Positions 35,253 to 50,100 are shown, numbered from the stretch's first letter. The stretch: DNA of 64,000 bases from Carposina sasakii (GCA_014607495.2 CP053148.1:1488001-1552000); one strand, 5' to 3'. The notes: generated by a model not told the origin, from the letters alone. Numbers and translations: made by a program.

Positions 35253-38136
35253 CTCGGATGACGAATTTTAACATCTCTTTTCTAAATTACATATTGGCAA
35301 CGTTATTCTTCATCATATAAATTATATCATAAAGGTATAAGGCTGCACGAGTCGGCTGATTTTAAACATATCTCTTGCCGAAATAGATAATATAACTACA
35401 TAATGTACGATAAATATCAAAAATATATGTATCTAAACAAATTTCTCTCTCAAAAATAGCCGACTCTGTACTTTAGGTACATGTTATTCGTCACAAAAGA
35501 AACATAACTATTGGCACCAAAGATGGCTACTGACACTGACCTATGATAATACAAGTACGCTGGACTGGCTTACAAGGGGCCTAAATGTCTGAATAAGATT
35601 TTTCAACGCAACATTCAATTACAGGTTGTTAATAATGTTAAATAATTAATAACACTGACAAACAACAAACACTGACAAACATAGTCCGCGCTTACGTTGA
35701 AAGTTAGTTAAAATTGTAACGTAAACTTATTAGAGTTCTTTCTTTTTACCCACATAGTATGTATCGTGTAAAAACAATAAGATACTTAACCACTATAATA
35801 ACATTTTATATTCACAACGTCATTCCCAATAAGGTTAGGCAGAAGTGTGCCCTGCATATTTATGAAAAGCCCAGCCTATTATGATATTGAATGGTACAAC
35901 ACTTACAGCATACTTATATTAGAAGGGGTCAGTGCCCACTATCTTAAAAACTCCAGTCAATGGCAGGTAAAATTTACCTTCAAATAGTCTACCTATCCTC
36001 TTACTCTTATAGCCATTTACTCTTACAAGAGCGAGAGAAGTATACCATTGGAGTCACCAACGTGCCTTTTAGTGACGTATTATTGCTTTGCGAATGAATC
36101 TAGGTTATATGGCCATCTCGCTCACACGATTCCCACTGAAAAACTACCAATACAATTTAAGCAGTTTAAATATTTGTCATTAACATTCAGAAAGGGACAT
36201 AAATGCTTACCATTTATTAGAAAAGCGCGATAGATACACCAAGGTTATTAGTGGAAGCGAGACCGCAATATCTACTACCGAATTTGTATCCTTACGCTAT
36301 AAATACAGTATAACATTTACATTTTTAATTACATAACTATACATTTATAAATATTTTAAACTCATTTGGCATATCTAGCACACCGTTTAGACCCCTTAAG
36401 GGGCTATTTGTTTGTGACACCGTTTGTCAAAGTTATCATGTACACCCTTAAGCTTAAGGACAATCTCAAATCTATAAACGAGCAGTTTAAATTAATATAA
36501 AGCTTGTTCTTGACATGATCTAGACTAACCTAATTGATTGGACACTTTAAAAAATAGAAAATTGCTGTGTACCAAATCTGTGTACACAGGCAGAGGCTTA
36601 GATATAGTAACATCATTTCAATGTTACTTTTAAAGGCCCCAGTTCATACTTGATCACTTTATTTAACAACCACGCAAAATGAAGGGTTGTTATTAGAGAA
36701 AAATGACAATGAACATGGATATGAAATAATGTTACATTTTATCCAAGCCCCTATAAGGTACGACATACGTTATCTACTTATACACATATGTTTGATTAAA
36801 ATAATAGAGAAACATACTAGTAAAATAGCTTATAAACTAAGAGGTGCTAAGATAAGCAGTTTATTTCATTGTGTGAGCTGTAAACAGTCGCATTGTTATA
36901 ACTCCATTTAAATACATTTCACAAGAATTCATTGCTTTTGATTTGTTGGCAAAAAAGTACCACAAAAATATATAACACGCTATGATTTTTTAAAAAGTAT
37001 TTTTTGTATACATAAAACTTCTATACATAAAAAATAAATTGCAAAATCTATGCCAAATTTACAAAAATTTTATGTCATTCAAATCCATATAACCGTTTTT
37101 TATTTTGATAAAAATACAAAAAAAAATTAGCTCGTTTCAGAACAACTTTCAAAGTTGTTAAATAGAAAAATATAAATTCCGCTATAACTCGAAAGCCCTG
37201 GTTTATAAAATACCTTCACGGAGACAAATAACTGGCCACGCGGTAAAATTACATCGATTTTAGTTATCTCATGCTACAAGTTACGATAAAATAAATACAC
37301 TATCTAACGCTCTATACGAGAGTTCGTAAAAACAACAAAAATGTGTATGTGATACTCGTACAAGCACATAATAAAAAATAGTAATAATGCAATTTTAAAT
37401 TGATAAAAGAGATCCAAATCGCTTCTATAATGTGAAGAACTAAAACTACGAACCCCAAAAGATAAAGCTAACTACCACGACGTATTGAAGATCGTGCCAC
37501 GAGCATGCAATGTACAACATTACTGTTCAAACACGCAATGTACTACATTACAGTTCAAACATGACCTACGAAAATAATTGTAAAGTTACGTATATTCATC
37601 CCAACTATAGAAATCACTGCTACTAGAGTCAGTTTAAAAGGTAACCCATGTTCTTTTAGATACCCTTAAGTAGAGTATTATCACTTCGTTCCTAACATTT
37701 CTATAGATGGTTACAAAAACTTCGAAATTAGTGCACAATACAGGCTTCTATGAAACATTAACATAAGTAAATAAAAATAGAACACGTTTGAAAAGTCCCA
37801 ACATGATAATATGGAAGACACACGCCTACAACGCAAAAAAAAGTGTGTATAAAAAGGTAAACAGCCAACAAAAATTGCAAAATTAAAACTTTACATAACA
37901 CTGAAGTTAAGTGAACAATGCATACGTCCCAATAGTTATTATAACCTCATTTGAAATAAAAATCACTGAATCCGAAGTAGTCAGTCACTCGTCTAAAAGC
38001 GAAACCACAATACAACTACGCGTATGTATCACTAACATGACCTGCGGAGTCAACTGTACTTATACTTTGGAGGTGTAACCACCTTAAGCCGAGCTGTGAC
38101 GTCACGGGGTTCACTTGGCCGATTTAGGCAGCTTAT

Positions 38137-38161
38137 TTAGTCATGGATACCGCTGCGTCGC
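38137..38161 (-). CDS. Mical: Tentative Mical terminal exon
   Basis: A strong acceptor (TCTAATTTCAG) fits the AG|G phase left by the previous exon. It reads RRRSGIHD followed by TAA. It is short, but it is the only in-phase terminal exon I could find downstream. MICAL C-termini are usually 15-20 residues longer. Confidence 0.45.
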
Positions 38162-41100
38162 CTGAAATTAGATTAGATTAAAATTTTTATGTAATAGTAA
38201 AATTTGTCGGTAAACAATGACCTATTATATGTATATAAGTCGCTATAAAATGGATTCATTCCGTGATTTCTAGGCTCACCCATGAAAAATAGTGCTACCG
38301 CATCTTAGGAAATATACAGTATACGGTACAGGCCCGTAACTGGCATTGAATCTATGTCTTTACGCCTTACGACTGAAAGGCTTCACTAGGACGACCCCGC
38401 AGAATATACATACTGATAAAACGAGCGGCGCAGCAATTGTCATTTATGGTCGATTCCGGCAGTCACATTTAAACCTAAACGTAAAATTAGCCCCCTGTCC
38501 TTTTCTCTCTCAGCCATTTATGTTAAGAACGGACAGAGATAGACCTGACTAAGATTAGGTTTAGGTTTAAGTGTGACAGCCAGCATCGACCCTATTATTT
38601 AAGTTTTTTGTTAATATATAATCATAACTTTATGTATATAAGAATAGGTATAATTAGATTGGTTAAGCACGCAATTTTAGAACCTTTGCCCCATAATTTT
38701 CCGCAATATCCGTGAGCTAACACTTGTAGGATTGTATAGCATCCATAGGCTGCTTGGAGCGCAAATGACAAGATCCATGAGTTTTATATCTCCGTTTTAT
38801 TTCACTTAGAAGCATACACAAGACGCCATTACAAAACCGACGCCGTAACAGGAATAAAGAAAAAATGTTGCCACATACAGAACTATTTAACTTAATACTA
38901 ACATGTTGGAGTTGCCAACAACACTACATATGATAGTGACGCACCTGTCAGCCGCCATGAGTGCCTGATGCGCCTCGCGCTGTGCCGACACCTGGACTAG
39001 CTCCGCCACAGTGGCCGCCTGCTGCTCCGCTACGATACAACAAACACGTTACTACATATACAGGGTTAATTTTAAAACATCAATAACCTCGAAGACTAGG
39101 TAGCTACCATCATAAACAACAACATTTGTACTACGAGTTTTGATAATTTGACATATTTTACTTTCATACAAAAAATAATAATAATATTACTTCTGAATGT
39201 TCTTAAGTCTGTACATAACACAGGTGAGCGCGCGATCGCGCGTGTCAACCTTTTACATACAACATTATCGATATTAACAACATAGACTTATAAATGTCGC
39301 GACACTACAATACAAGCTTGGAAAATCATTTTAAATTAATCTATTGAGTTTTGATAAAACTCGTAGAACAAACGTTATTGTTTATGATTTTAGCTATCTA
39401 GTCCTGCGAGGTTATTGATGTTTTTAAATTAACCCTGTATAGGTACATTACATATTCACACGTCAAAATCGTACAGCTGCGTTTAGCATAACGGGGACAG
39501 ATTTAAAGAGTGTCAGTGACAAGTTGCTAGCTTATCGTATGAGACAATTTCCGGGTTCTTTAGACGAGTCTTACAACATGCAAAGAAGTTATGAGATGTC
39601 ACTCTACACTGCTCAAAGCGGTGTCTAGCTTCGACAGTGGAAACAGTCCTCTTAATAAGTTCATGGTGACAGCCTTTTACGTAAGCGATTTGTGGAACTT
39701 TCAATGACAATTTGTGTACGAATTTGTTTCCAAAATGTACGTGCCTCACATAAAACACTAAGAATACAGCGTTGTATTCGAACTGACATTTAGTTTAACC
39801 ACACCTCTACTTAAGATACGAAAACGGTACAGAATAATTGTGACGCATACAATGATATCCATATCGTTTTTACCGTAAGCCCCACACCACTGCTCAAAAG
39901 ATGCAACTGTAATTCACACTCACACTCACTCACATTATAAGACTATCAAATATACCATGCCATTCCAAAACAAGATATACAGGGTGTGAGTGACAGCCAG
40001 CAACAAGCAACGAAAAGTATGTGATTAAGTAAACAATGGGGCGAATGATAGAGTTAGTCACCAGAGAGCGGGCGCGACAGCCGGCGCTCGAGCCTCGCGA
40101 CGCGTCTTGCCGCGGGATCTTGCCCCTCGTCCCGCAACCGGCGCTGCGCGACCAGTCGGGCCCATCTTGCCTCGAACCAGAGCTGCATCGCATCGCGCTC
40201 GTCCGCGTCGCAACTTGCACCTACGTGATGCATGCAGGCTATATCGATAATGGGGTTATATCGATAATGGTGTTACATCGATAATGCTGTTATATTGATA
40301 ATGTGGTTATATCGATAATAGTGTTATATCGATAATGCTGTAATATCAATAATGGGGCTACATCGATAATAATGTATTGTGAGTGACAGTCGTGAATTGT
40401 TCCAATGAGGGTTTTGTCAACATTAATTGGTGTTATTTCTATGGATTGATGGCCACTAACTCTTTACACAGCTACATTAGCACGAGCAAAATAACATGCT
40501 GTTTCCGCTATCACTAGACTAATGAAATTAATGGATTGAAATAAAGACGAAAATTAAAATTCTATGCTGCTTTGGGAGTGAAAATAAAACGTATAATACT
40601 ACAGCTGCTTCTCTTCCCGGGCATACTGTACAAGTCAGTAGGGTTTTGGTGTTTTGTAGGCGATGGGCTGACCACCTGTCTGTGACTAACCGAACTTGTA
40701 CATCTCAACTATACCCTCAAAATTGGTCAGAAGTGGCACCATGTGGTTCCATCGGCCCTTGGTGCTCTGCCTACCCCGTAAGGGATAAAGGCGTGATTAT
40801 ATTACAAATAAGTTGTATATGATTATATATAAAATAATATACAACTTTTTTGTCTTTTGTCATTTTTATATGTGACTTTCTATATTTGTTACGGTCTGTC
40901 AAGCATAAGTTGGCGTTTCGGGGCTTTATGGCCTTACCGGGAGGTTTGGCGGGCGGGGGCCGTTCCGGAGGCCTGTAGGACACGGGAGGCGGCGGCACGG
41001 GAGGCGCCTCCTGTAGGGCTCCGGTAGACTTGTGAGCTGCACAGCGCTCCCCTTGGCTCGGATCCTGCATCACAACTTATATTTCACCAAAACTATATAA

Positions 41101-44100
41101 TATTTATTATAATTTAAGCGTATCAAATTGTAAGCTAACGTCACACAACATCTCGCACATATACGTCAAATATTTAAACCTCATATGGTTGCAAGCATTT
41201 AATTTGATTTTATTTTTCTTTAACAAAGCATTAGTGTACTTTGTATAAATGATAGAAAATATTACACTTTATTTGTTTATTGTCTTTGAAATAAGAAAAT
41301 CACTGCGAAACTAGAAGAGAAGCTGAGAAGGTATATTTTACATGCAACATATATAAATAAAATTTCGATAAGATCAATAATATAATAAATTCATAATCTC
41401 ATAGCGCTTACTATAAATTTATGATGAATCGCTATAATTAAGTAATTAAATCGTCTTTATTTGAAACCTACCTAAGCACCAATATAAAGTTTAAAATAGC
41501 CCGAACATTTACCCCATAAGGCCCCTAACCATACAGTTAGGTGATAATTCTAAAAAAATACCTAAAGCAAGCTGTACATTCTTGAATTTTGGTTCTTTTA
41601 CACCGGGTGAGATTCAGACTTCAATTTAACAAAGAATTAAATTATGTCTAATGTTACAAAAATAGACCATAGAAATGACTCTAAATGTCGTACTGAATTA
41701 TACCCGGTGTAACAGGTTTATTTAGCTGCCGTAAAAAGCCGAAACTTTACAAACATGCAGACATACGAAAAGTACCTATTCCAGTAGAGCAGACGAACCA
41801 TAATATAATAATATAGATACGCAGTGACATAAGTAATAAGAGTATACTCGTATGCATTACTTTTTTTTCATTTTTAGATTCTACGTAAAAAAAAAAAGTT
41901 AGCCCTTGGAATGGCATATCTAAGTTCAACCGTTTTGGATTTACAGCAATTCAAAAATACGAGCCGGCAATTTTTTTTTTAAAACGCTCCGTTTGCTCCA
42001 TACTAAAATGGCATAGACTTTGACGTCATAGCAGACAACAGTCTCAAATTAGTATGGGAAAAAATGCAAACTTATTTTATAAACGTAATTAAAATTTTTT
42101 GTGTAGGTATTACTAATTTATTAAATACAATGAAATAAATATATAGATAAAAAATGATGTATTTACTCCTTTTATGAGTTAAATTTTTTCTTTCAATTTT
42201 TTACCTATAACTTTGGTATTTACTAACCGATTGATGTTATTTTTGCACTATTCGGTTTGTATTTGTAATATCTTTCGAATAAAATATAAAAAATCGGTTT
42301 TCGTGACAGACGCACATTCCCTATTCTAGATAAGCCATAAATGAGTCCACAAAAAAATTATTATTTTATAAAGTCGGGTAAAGTCATATTATGGTTCGTC
42401 CGTAATGGAACAGTCCACGCCCACCGAACGAAAGAACGAGACATAACGAACAGCCCGACAACACGGATAAAGGATATAGAATACATCGGCTGCATCTCTT
42501 CCCATGCATGTCGTAAGAGTCGACTGCGGAGCTCAGGGGTGACCCTCAGGCGATGAACTAGCATCTTGTCACTGACATGTTCTCGCTATGCTAAACATGG
42601 GATTCCTCTATGATACTGCAGTTGTGGCTAGCCCGTTTGTTTCGGGAAACAACCGTGTCATTGTGTATGTATTGTTATCATGTACATAAATAAACGTAAT
42701 TTAAAAGAGATGGTCAAATTCGTCATCCGAGTTAAGTGACCCGATAGCTCAGTTGGTTAGAGCGATGCACGGAATGCTAGAGGTCGTGAGTTCAAATCTC
42801 ACTTGGGTGATTTTTTTTTTTTTCATTTTATTATTAATATTTATAGTAAACTTTCATTTTGCTTAAAATTCTGAAAAATTATATGGTAAAATGTCCTTAT
42901 AACCAGTAGATATATATTCGATTTTAGTTATAAGAACATATACAAATTATTATGACAACAAAGAATATTGAATTTATAAAATTATTAATAAAGAATAATA
43001 TAATATATAAAAAAGAATATTGAATTTGTTTACGTCACAAAACATTATTGAATCAATACAATTATTATTCGCATCTGGAATTTAAAAAGTATATTTGAAT
43101 AGAGTGATGCATCGAATGATAGAAAAAAATTATGGATCCAATGCCAACATTGAAGGCCGAGCAAGCATCGCGCGAGAGAGCGAGACAACGTACAATTAGC
43201 GAGCAATTGGTGCGAAAGAGACGGGCAGAGCATGCGACTCACGTCACGACATTGTATTTCATTTGCTTTGCTTACGTGCGACGTCAGATCCGCTTCCGAG
43301 AACCACTGAAAATTCAACGAGGTTAGTCTACTTCCGGTGTCCCTTCTACGAAAATTTTAGGTACAACCAACCCATTCTAACTGTATGCCAAATCTTGGAC
43401 ACCCCATCTAAAACTGTGAATTATCACCATACCCTTTTATCTGTACAATATTAACATTATTTCCGATGAACTAAAATGCTTCATGGATAAACACATTCGT
43501 GTAATATATGAATGTTATTATTCACAAATGTATGTCATGTTTGTTAAGTGCAGTTCTGTACTAGAAGCGCTAGGTTATGTAGTATTTAGAACTTTATCTT
43601 TGTTACAGTATTAAATTAGGATAACTAACGCGTCTAGCTTATAGAAATGTGCATTTACCTTCTGTTTGGGTCCTAGCCGTCGGTTGAGGTAGCTGGATAT
43701 ACTCGACAAGCTTTTGATTATACTCTTTCTTCTCCTATTTCGTGATAGTTCAGGGTCTGAGAAGGAAGGTGTGACTGGCAGAGGCATGATTGGCGGAGCC
43801 GGGCGGGGCGGGGCTATTTCCGTAGGGGGAGGGGTCAAGAGCAAAGGGGGCGGAGACGGGAGCGAAGGGAGTGGGGTGGGGAGCAAAGGGGGCGGAGGAA
43901 CGGGAGGCGGGGTGTTTGAAGGCGGAGAAACGCGTGGTTTTCTCGTAGATTTTCGGGTTGCTTTGGGCAAGCTACCGAGTCGCTGCAACACTAGTTTTCG
44001 CACAAGTGCGGTTTGTTCCTCCCTCTCCCGTTTAATTTCCTGCACTTTATCGTTTGTGTCGCGAGGCGGGGTTGGGCTGGCGGGCGACACAGAGCCCGAA

Positions 44101-47100
44101 CTAAAGTTTATCGATGTCGATAAATCTATGCTTCCGATCGGCGAGTCGGTACTTCGAGACGTCGATCTGTTGAAAGTGTCGCTCGCCGACCGACAGATGG
44201 CAGGAGAATACAACCGCATCGATCCCGGGAACTTCACCGGAGTGTTACATTTCGCGTACACGAGCGGCGCTTTCGGCGGACTCGGTAACAACGGCGGCGA
44301 CTTTTGTACTAAATACTCTAATTTCTGATCATATTTTGACGTACTGCTCGGCTTAATACTTTCGGAACTATCCTTCTCTAACGGCGGCGACACGTCGGAT
44401 AAACTCAGGTGACCGATGTCGATGTCCGTGGTGACGGTATCGTCTTTACTATTAATACTAATGTCAATCTCTTTTATCACAGATTCGGTTTTGCGAGCGC
44501 TGTCGCTACTTGACTTGCTACTCTCACTTTCAATTGACTTAAGCAACTGAGGAGATTTTAAATCGGGCTCGGACTTAGTTTCGGGTTCGAAGTTTAAAAC
44601 TGTCGGTTCAGTCCGTTCGGGGGTAATCGGTTCTATGCTGTCGGAGTGATAGACTGTCGGTTCTACCCTCTCAGGACAGGCCGTCGATTCTACATGTTCG
44701 CTGACAAACGCTATCGGTTCGTGTACAGTAGAAACCGTAGCTTCAGGAGAAACGCTCGGTTCGCGACTGGCCGGCTTCACAACCGTTTCGGAGAAGCTTC
44801 TCTCTATAAAGTTGATAGACCTGTCGTTACCGGGCGAATAGACTTCGCCATCGTAATCGGTATCTACGAACATCATATAGCCGTCGTTGCGCGGCGTCAC
44901 TGGGGTTTCTATCGACGGATCTTGGTCGCCTTCGTCGGCAAATTCGAAGTGTTCCAACGCGTTCGAATACACGATTGGTTCGGGGCTGCTCCGTCCACAG
45001 ACATGTGAACTGATCGCTGATATGTTTTTGGCATCGTGCACTGTTTTCGGTCCGCTAAGGGTCCTCGGATTTCTTCGGGGCGTTTCGTCCCTGTCTTCGA
45101 GGCCGCAGTCTTCTAAGACCGCGCTTTCGGCCGCCCAGTCGGATAGTTCGGTTTCGGTTAGTGCTAGCGTGGTGGCATCACGGCATGACTCCGAGGACTC
45201 TGACTCGGCAGCCACGACGGTTGGTAACGTGTTGGTAGCCGATCCTTTCTCGTCGGTTTCCTCACTGTGGATGAGCATAAGACTGTCTAGCTGGATCAGC
45301 TCGCCACCTTCGTCGTGAACTTCCACTCTTGGCACAGGTTGAGGTGCAGTTGCTGTATGAGAAGAGTCAGACAAGGAATCCGAGTCCAACTCGGGCTCAG
45401 TTTTCTCCTCCTTAGTCTCCGGCCAGTCTTTCTTCGGGTCGACCTTAGTTAACAAGTCTACTGGAGCATCGCACAGGTTTTTAATAATATCGGGCATTGG
45501 TTTGACGAAGGTCGTCGAAGTTTGCACTACAACTGGCGGGGTGGGGGCGGGGTGGAGCATTTTTTGGAACTCCGTGATGTTTGAGCGGAAAGCTTGTAGT
45601 TTTGTATCGAGTTGGGAGGTGGAGTCAGATCGCCGGACGGTTAAGGGGGAGGCTTCGCCTAAGAGGTACTTCCTCTTGAGTTCTAGGCTCGCTTGGTAGC
45701 CAGGCCGCCTGCGGAGCGCGTGCGGCACAGCGCAGGCGCGGGCGGCGGGGGCTCCGTCACGGTGATGGCGGGAGGCGGGGCGGGGGCGGGCGGCGCGGGA
45801 GGGTCGTCGAACTCGCTGTCCGTCGACACTTCCGTCGCGGACGACTGCTCGGGCGAGCTGGACGACTCGTCTGAACTCTCCACCTGAGAGGCGGCCCGGT
45901 GTCAATACTTACCTAGCTAGAGTGCTCCTAGAGTGTACATAAGCTATAGAGCGAAAGTATCGCGTCGTTGTAATGTGCCCAGCTTAAGCAAATTTATCTT
46001 GTTGACCACATATCATATTATTGCTGAGAGCACTCTATAACTTCCAAAATGTATACTCTAAGATAGTGAAACTAGTACGGAAAATCATTGATGCCTGATA
46101 ACTTGGAAACAAAACCAAGTCTATGAATATATAGGTATACAACCTAAAATTTTACTGATGTGATTGTTTTTCAAGAAAAATATATTCACATTCTATCAAG
46201 GCGATATAGTTATCAGATATGAAATGACAGTTTCATACTTCATAAAGAAGAGCTATTACACAAATGTCTCTTTAGATAGAAGTATGGAAAGAAACATTTT
46301 GTATGAAGCTTAATAGTAAAAGACACAGGACGTTTCGAGGCACAACATGGTAATTTAAATATATAGCATTGTAGTAATAAACTAAGATATATTTATACTT
46401 TCTATCAATCGCCTTGATAATTTATCAAATAATATTACACTAGTTGATTCTAATATGTGTGCCACTCAACGTGCCCATAAATAAAATATAACACTCTGTT
46501 GCTAATACCTTAAACTACTGATAACCGTCTTTTATGTGATAATTTAATGCCCTAAATAATATTAACGGTAAAGTAATTTGGACATTCGCACTAATGTAAA
46601 ATTAATCAATTAATCCGCCATGTTTCAAACAAGTTTTACTCGATCGAACAAGTTACAATTTTTTGTATAAACATTTTGGAGCCGGGCAAATTAAGATCAA
46701 ACTCCACAAGTTCAGTTTATTTAACTTTAACATTGATCAGTTCAGTTCAGAGATATTTTATAATATTTTAACTAATCACACATCTCATTGATGTCTGGTT
46801 GTTATCAAAGATACCATGTCTGATCTAAAGCTGCTATATTGCGTATTTTAATCACAATATAAACACGTACTATGCCAGCGATGTCCAATATCATTTTACT
46901 ATGCGTACCATTTAATTGCAATAAAGATTTATATATAGGTTTATCTATTACCGACAGTTACCTGTAGTATTCAGATACAGAAAGTAACGCTAAAAGAGCT
47001 AGAAGTGACCGTAGCACCGGGAAGTGCGCCCACCTCGCTCCACACTAACTTACCACTACAAGATGGCAGACTCTTGTATCATACATAAATACCTACTTGT

Positions 47101-50100
47101 ATCATACATAAATAATTGTATCATACATAAATACAGATAAATTTTGCATAGGGAAATAAGTATCGCAACCACAAACACAAAAACTAATATTTACAATATA
47201 TATAAGGGTTGTTATTTACACGTGACTCGCAGATTATACGTCAATATCATAATAAACCATAAGGCAATAGGGCAATGTGAGTAATATAGGGTATTTGTAT
47301 TATATATCATACATTAAATTATTGCTATCTCTAGAACAGAACCGTTTAGAGATAAGAGGTCCTTCGTCTTAGTATTTATTTCATAAGGGCCGTTATTTTT
47401 TTCAACGGTTAGATAACCTAGCCGAAGGTCAATTTAATGCTGTCTCTCTCTCTAAAGACCTGTCACGTGTTCAAATTCGTAAAAACCCCAGGTACCTATG
47501 CTACGTTCACATTGCTCTATTAAAGTATTGGTCACTCAAATTGTTAAAAGCAGTTCGCATTTTAGATGATAATCAAGGGGACTATTATATTTAATAAGAT
47601 ATATAAATAAACAAAATAAGCGCCATCCAAAAATCGTCGCACCGTTCTACATCTACATTGTGGAAGATTGAATATCGAACTGACCAAATAAACCATCGCA
47701 ATATTGACCTGAATTCATTTTCTTTTTCAATATACATTACATGTACATAATACATTGTGCGCAAACAACCCTTTTTCTTGAATAGTAATTAATTGCACTT
47801 TTATTGTGCTACCTACTAGCTGGATCTGTAAGGCGACTTGCGTTAAAATTGCCAAAAAAGCTGTCTACAAATATTAAAGTCACGCCCGTTAAAGTAATTA
47901 CGTAGGAGTGTAGATTACACATACACTTTTCGTATGGTAGGTTAAGTTCTACATGAGAATGGCTGAATTTATCTAAAGACAATAAGATCCTTTGTAGCAT
48001 GAGGGAGAAAAACAAAATGAACTAGTTTTTATAATATGTATCGTTAAACTAAGCACTTGATACTAGTTTCAAACAACTATTGGTTTATTTGGTCGAACAG
48101 TAAAGAGACGGCAATTTAAACCTTATCCCGTGGAAGTAGAAGAGTGCGACTTGTACGGAAGTTAGTGTGGTCACACTAGACTCGTGTCGCCCCGCCTGGT
48201 TTAGTTTCACTGTCTCACAGATTATTGTGAACATGGTCGTTTACATGGGATGCTTGTATGATTTTTGTATGAAATGATATTTCAATAAGACGTTAGAAAT
48301 TAGGGTGAAATCATTTGAATGACATTTCTTTATAATAACTTGCTGAATTTATTAAATATATCAGATCAGCAGTTACTACTATGACATTAGTATCATAAAA
48401 ACCAATAAATATCACGAAAAAAAAACAATGATCTCCAAGAAATGTAATGAATTAACGAACGGAAACGAACGAAAGGATTTTTTCCTCTCGAATAGAAAAT
48501 TTTAAATGAACCATTAGTATGGTATGGTATGGTAGAACGGGCTTGTTTCCGCAACTTGACGACTGTGCGTCTATTGTTCGTAAGTGAACTATTTCGAAAT
48601 TATCTAAAGAATGAACGAACGAATCAAAAATCTACTGCAAAATTTAAAAACGATCTAAAGAATGAACGAACGAATGCAAAGCGTTCAGGCGGGGCATTTC
48701 GGCGGCGCACCTCCCGCCGTCCGCGGTTGCCCGGCGACGGTTGCTAGGCGACGCGGTTGCTAGGCGACGCTGCAGCGCGGTACCTCGCTGCTGTCGGTCG
48801 GCGGGCGCGCGTCGGCGGGAACTTCCCGACGTCGCGCTTCTCTAGCCGCGCGCATGCGCGAACACGACTCGTTGCCCGATGAGTCGCCACCTAGGGGGTT
48901 TACTACAGTGAATTGATGTCACAGATCATAAGAACCAAGCTTAGGAGAACTCAAGTATACAAACAAAATTACTAACAGAACATTTTTTTACATAATAATA
49001 GATTAAATTGAAAAACGGTTCTCGAGCCTCGGAATGTACGTACATAACGCCATTGGTCAGAATCAACATGTTATCCTTCTCCGGTGGCGTCAGATTTTCG
49101 TGCCACTGGGTTATGAGAGTAATGTAATAGAGAGTGCACTGACCGTCGTCGCTGAGGTCGTCGTATCCGAACGAGTCGTCGCTCGGGTAGGCGTCATGGC
49201 GCGGCTCGGCCACGCCCACCGGCTCGGGCGACTGCTCTGCTTCGTTGTCGCTGTCGGCCGCGTCCGTGTACTCGTCCGAACTCGACTCTTCCTCGTCACT
49301 GCAATACGATATACCGATTTATTCGTATCAAAATGTAGACAGTGTCAACATTAGCGTTATAATGCACATTACCCTAAAACCTTGTGTCGTGAGTACTAAA
49401 CAACGGTACATAAATATATAGTCATAATTAGTGGACCGCCCTCGCTTCGCTTCGTTACATATCAGTACATAGCTACAACTTCATATGTACAGCGGCTTAC
49501 GTAAAAAATAAATAAATCCCGTTTGTCCCCTTCCTGTTGAAATTTCGGGAAATCCGTTGTTAGTGCTTCCTCGCTAATAAACATGTTTGCCCGATTTTAG
49601 ACTAAAATCTCCAAGTAAAACGTACCTCAACCCTCCAGCGCCCGAAGTCTCGGAAGCCAGAAAATTCCTATCCGTCCATTCGTCCTCATCAATCTCTCTA
49701 GCCCCACTGTCCGATAGTTCAAGGGATATCCTTTCAGGGGTTGGCACGGCATCCGACCGGGTTGGGGGTAGTTTTGACCCCAGGGTAACTATGCCGGTGG
49801 TGGCGGCAATGGAATCCGGCACGTTGACCCCGCTATGCCGTAAGCATATGAGACGGGTCCCGTAACGCTCCATTGTGTAGTTTCTGTAACGGAGATTTTT
49901 TTAAAATCGCGCCGACACATACGGGTAGTCATGTTAAGTAAATTTTATTAGTCCGTGTTTCACTTATATAGTCAGGCTGTTATGACATTGAGTTCGTGTC
50001 GGGGTCAAGCGGGGCGGCGGGGGAGGGATTTAACTGTGCGAAACCGGCGCTCACGCTTGTTTCTATTCAACTCGTGACGACTTTATAGCGTGGTGATTCT

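Larger units (their letters stand above)
30307..38136. other. Convergent intergenic region and 3' UTRs of fw and Mical
   Basis: AT-rich with no supported ORF. An AATAAA at 30578-30583 is a good poly(A) signal for fw. Mobile sequences: fold-back elements 32165-32375, 33648-34815 and 34840-34987, and a SINE near 35143-35252. From about 35300 to 38136 there is only AT-rich sequence, probably including a long Mical 3' UTR. Confidence 0.6.
41065..43658 (-). other. Mical intron of 2.6 kb
   Basis: The flanking exons join in phase 0. It contains a small inverted-repeat element (41598-41712), an interspersed repeat fragment (about 42470-42670) and a tRNA-derived SINE (42737-42838). No exon for the missing bMERB helix was recognised. 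Confidence 0.6.

Noticed and set aside
40241..40374. CRISPR-like array
   Set aside because: Head-to-tail units with no spacers, in a eukaryotic intron.
42737..42812. Functional tRNA gene
   Set aside because: tRNA-like arms are present but the acceptor and anticodon stems are imperfect, and a SINE tail with sister copies follows.
43714..44328. 204-aa plus-strand ORF rich in Gly
   Set aside because: It is antisense to the giant Mical exon; the Gly-rich sequence mirrors the proline tract.
44646..45318. Overlapping plus-strand ORFs of 120 and 143 aa
   Set aside because: Antisense to the Ser/Glu-rich Mical coding exon; no splice or family support.
45690..45905. Upstream part of the long minus ORF ([11 protein letters not shown]...) as Mical protein
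   Set aside because: It starts in intron sequence before the acceptor, and splice phase selects the other frame (ESSDESSSS).
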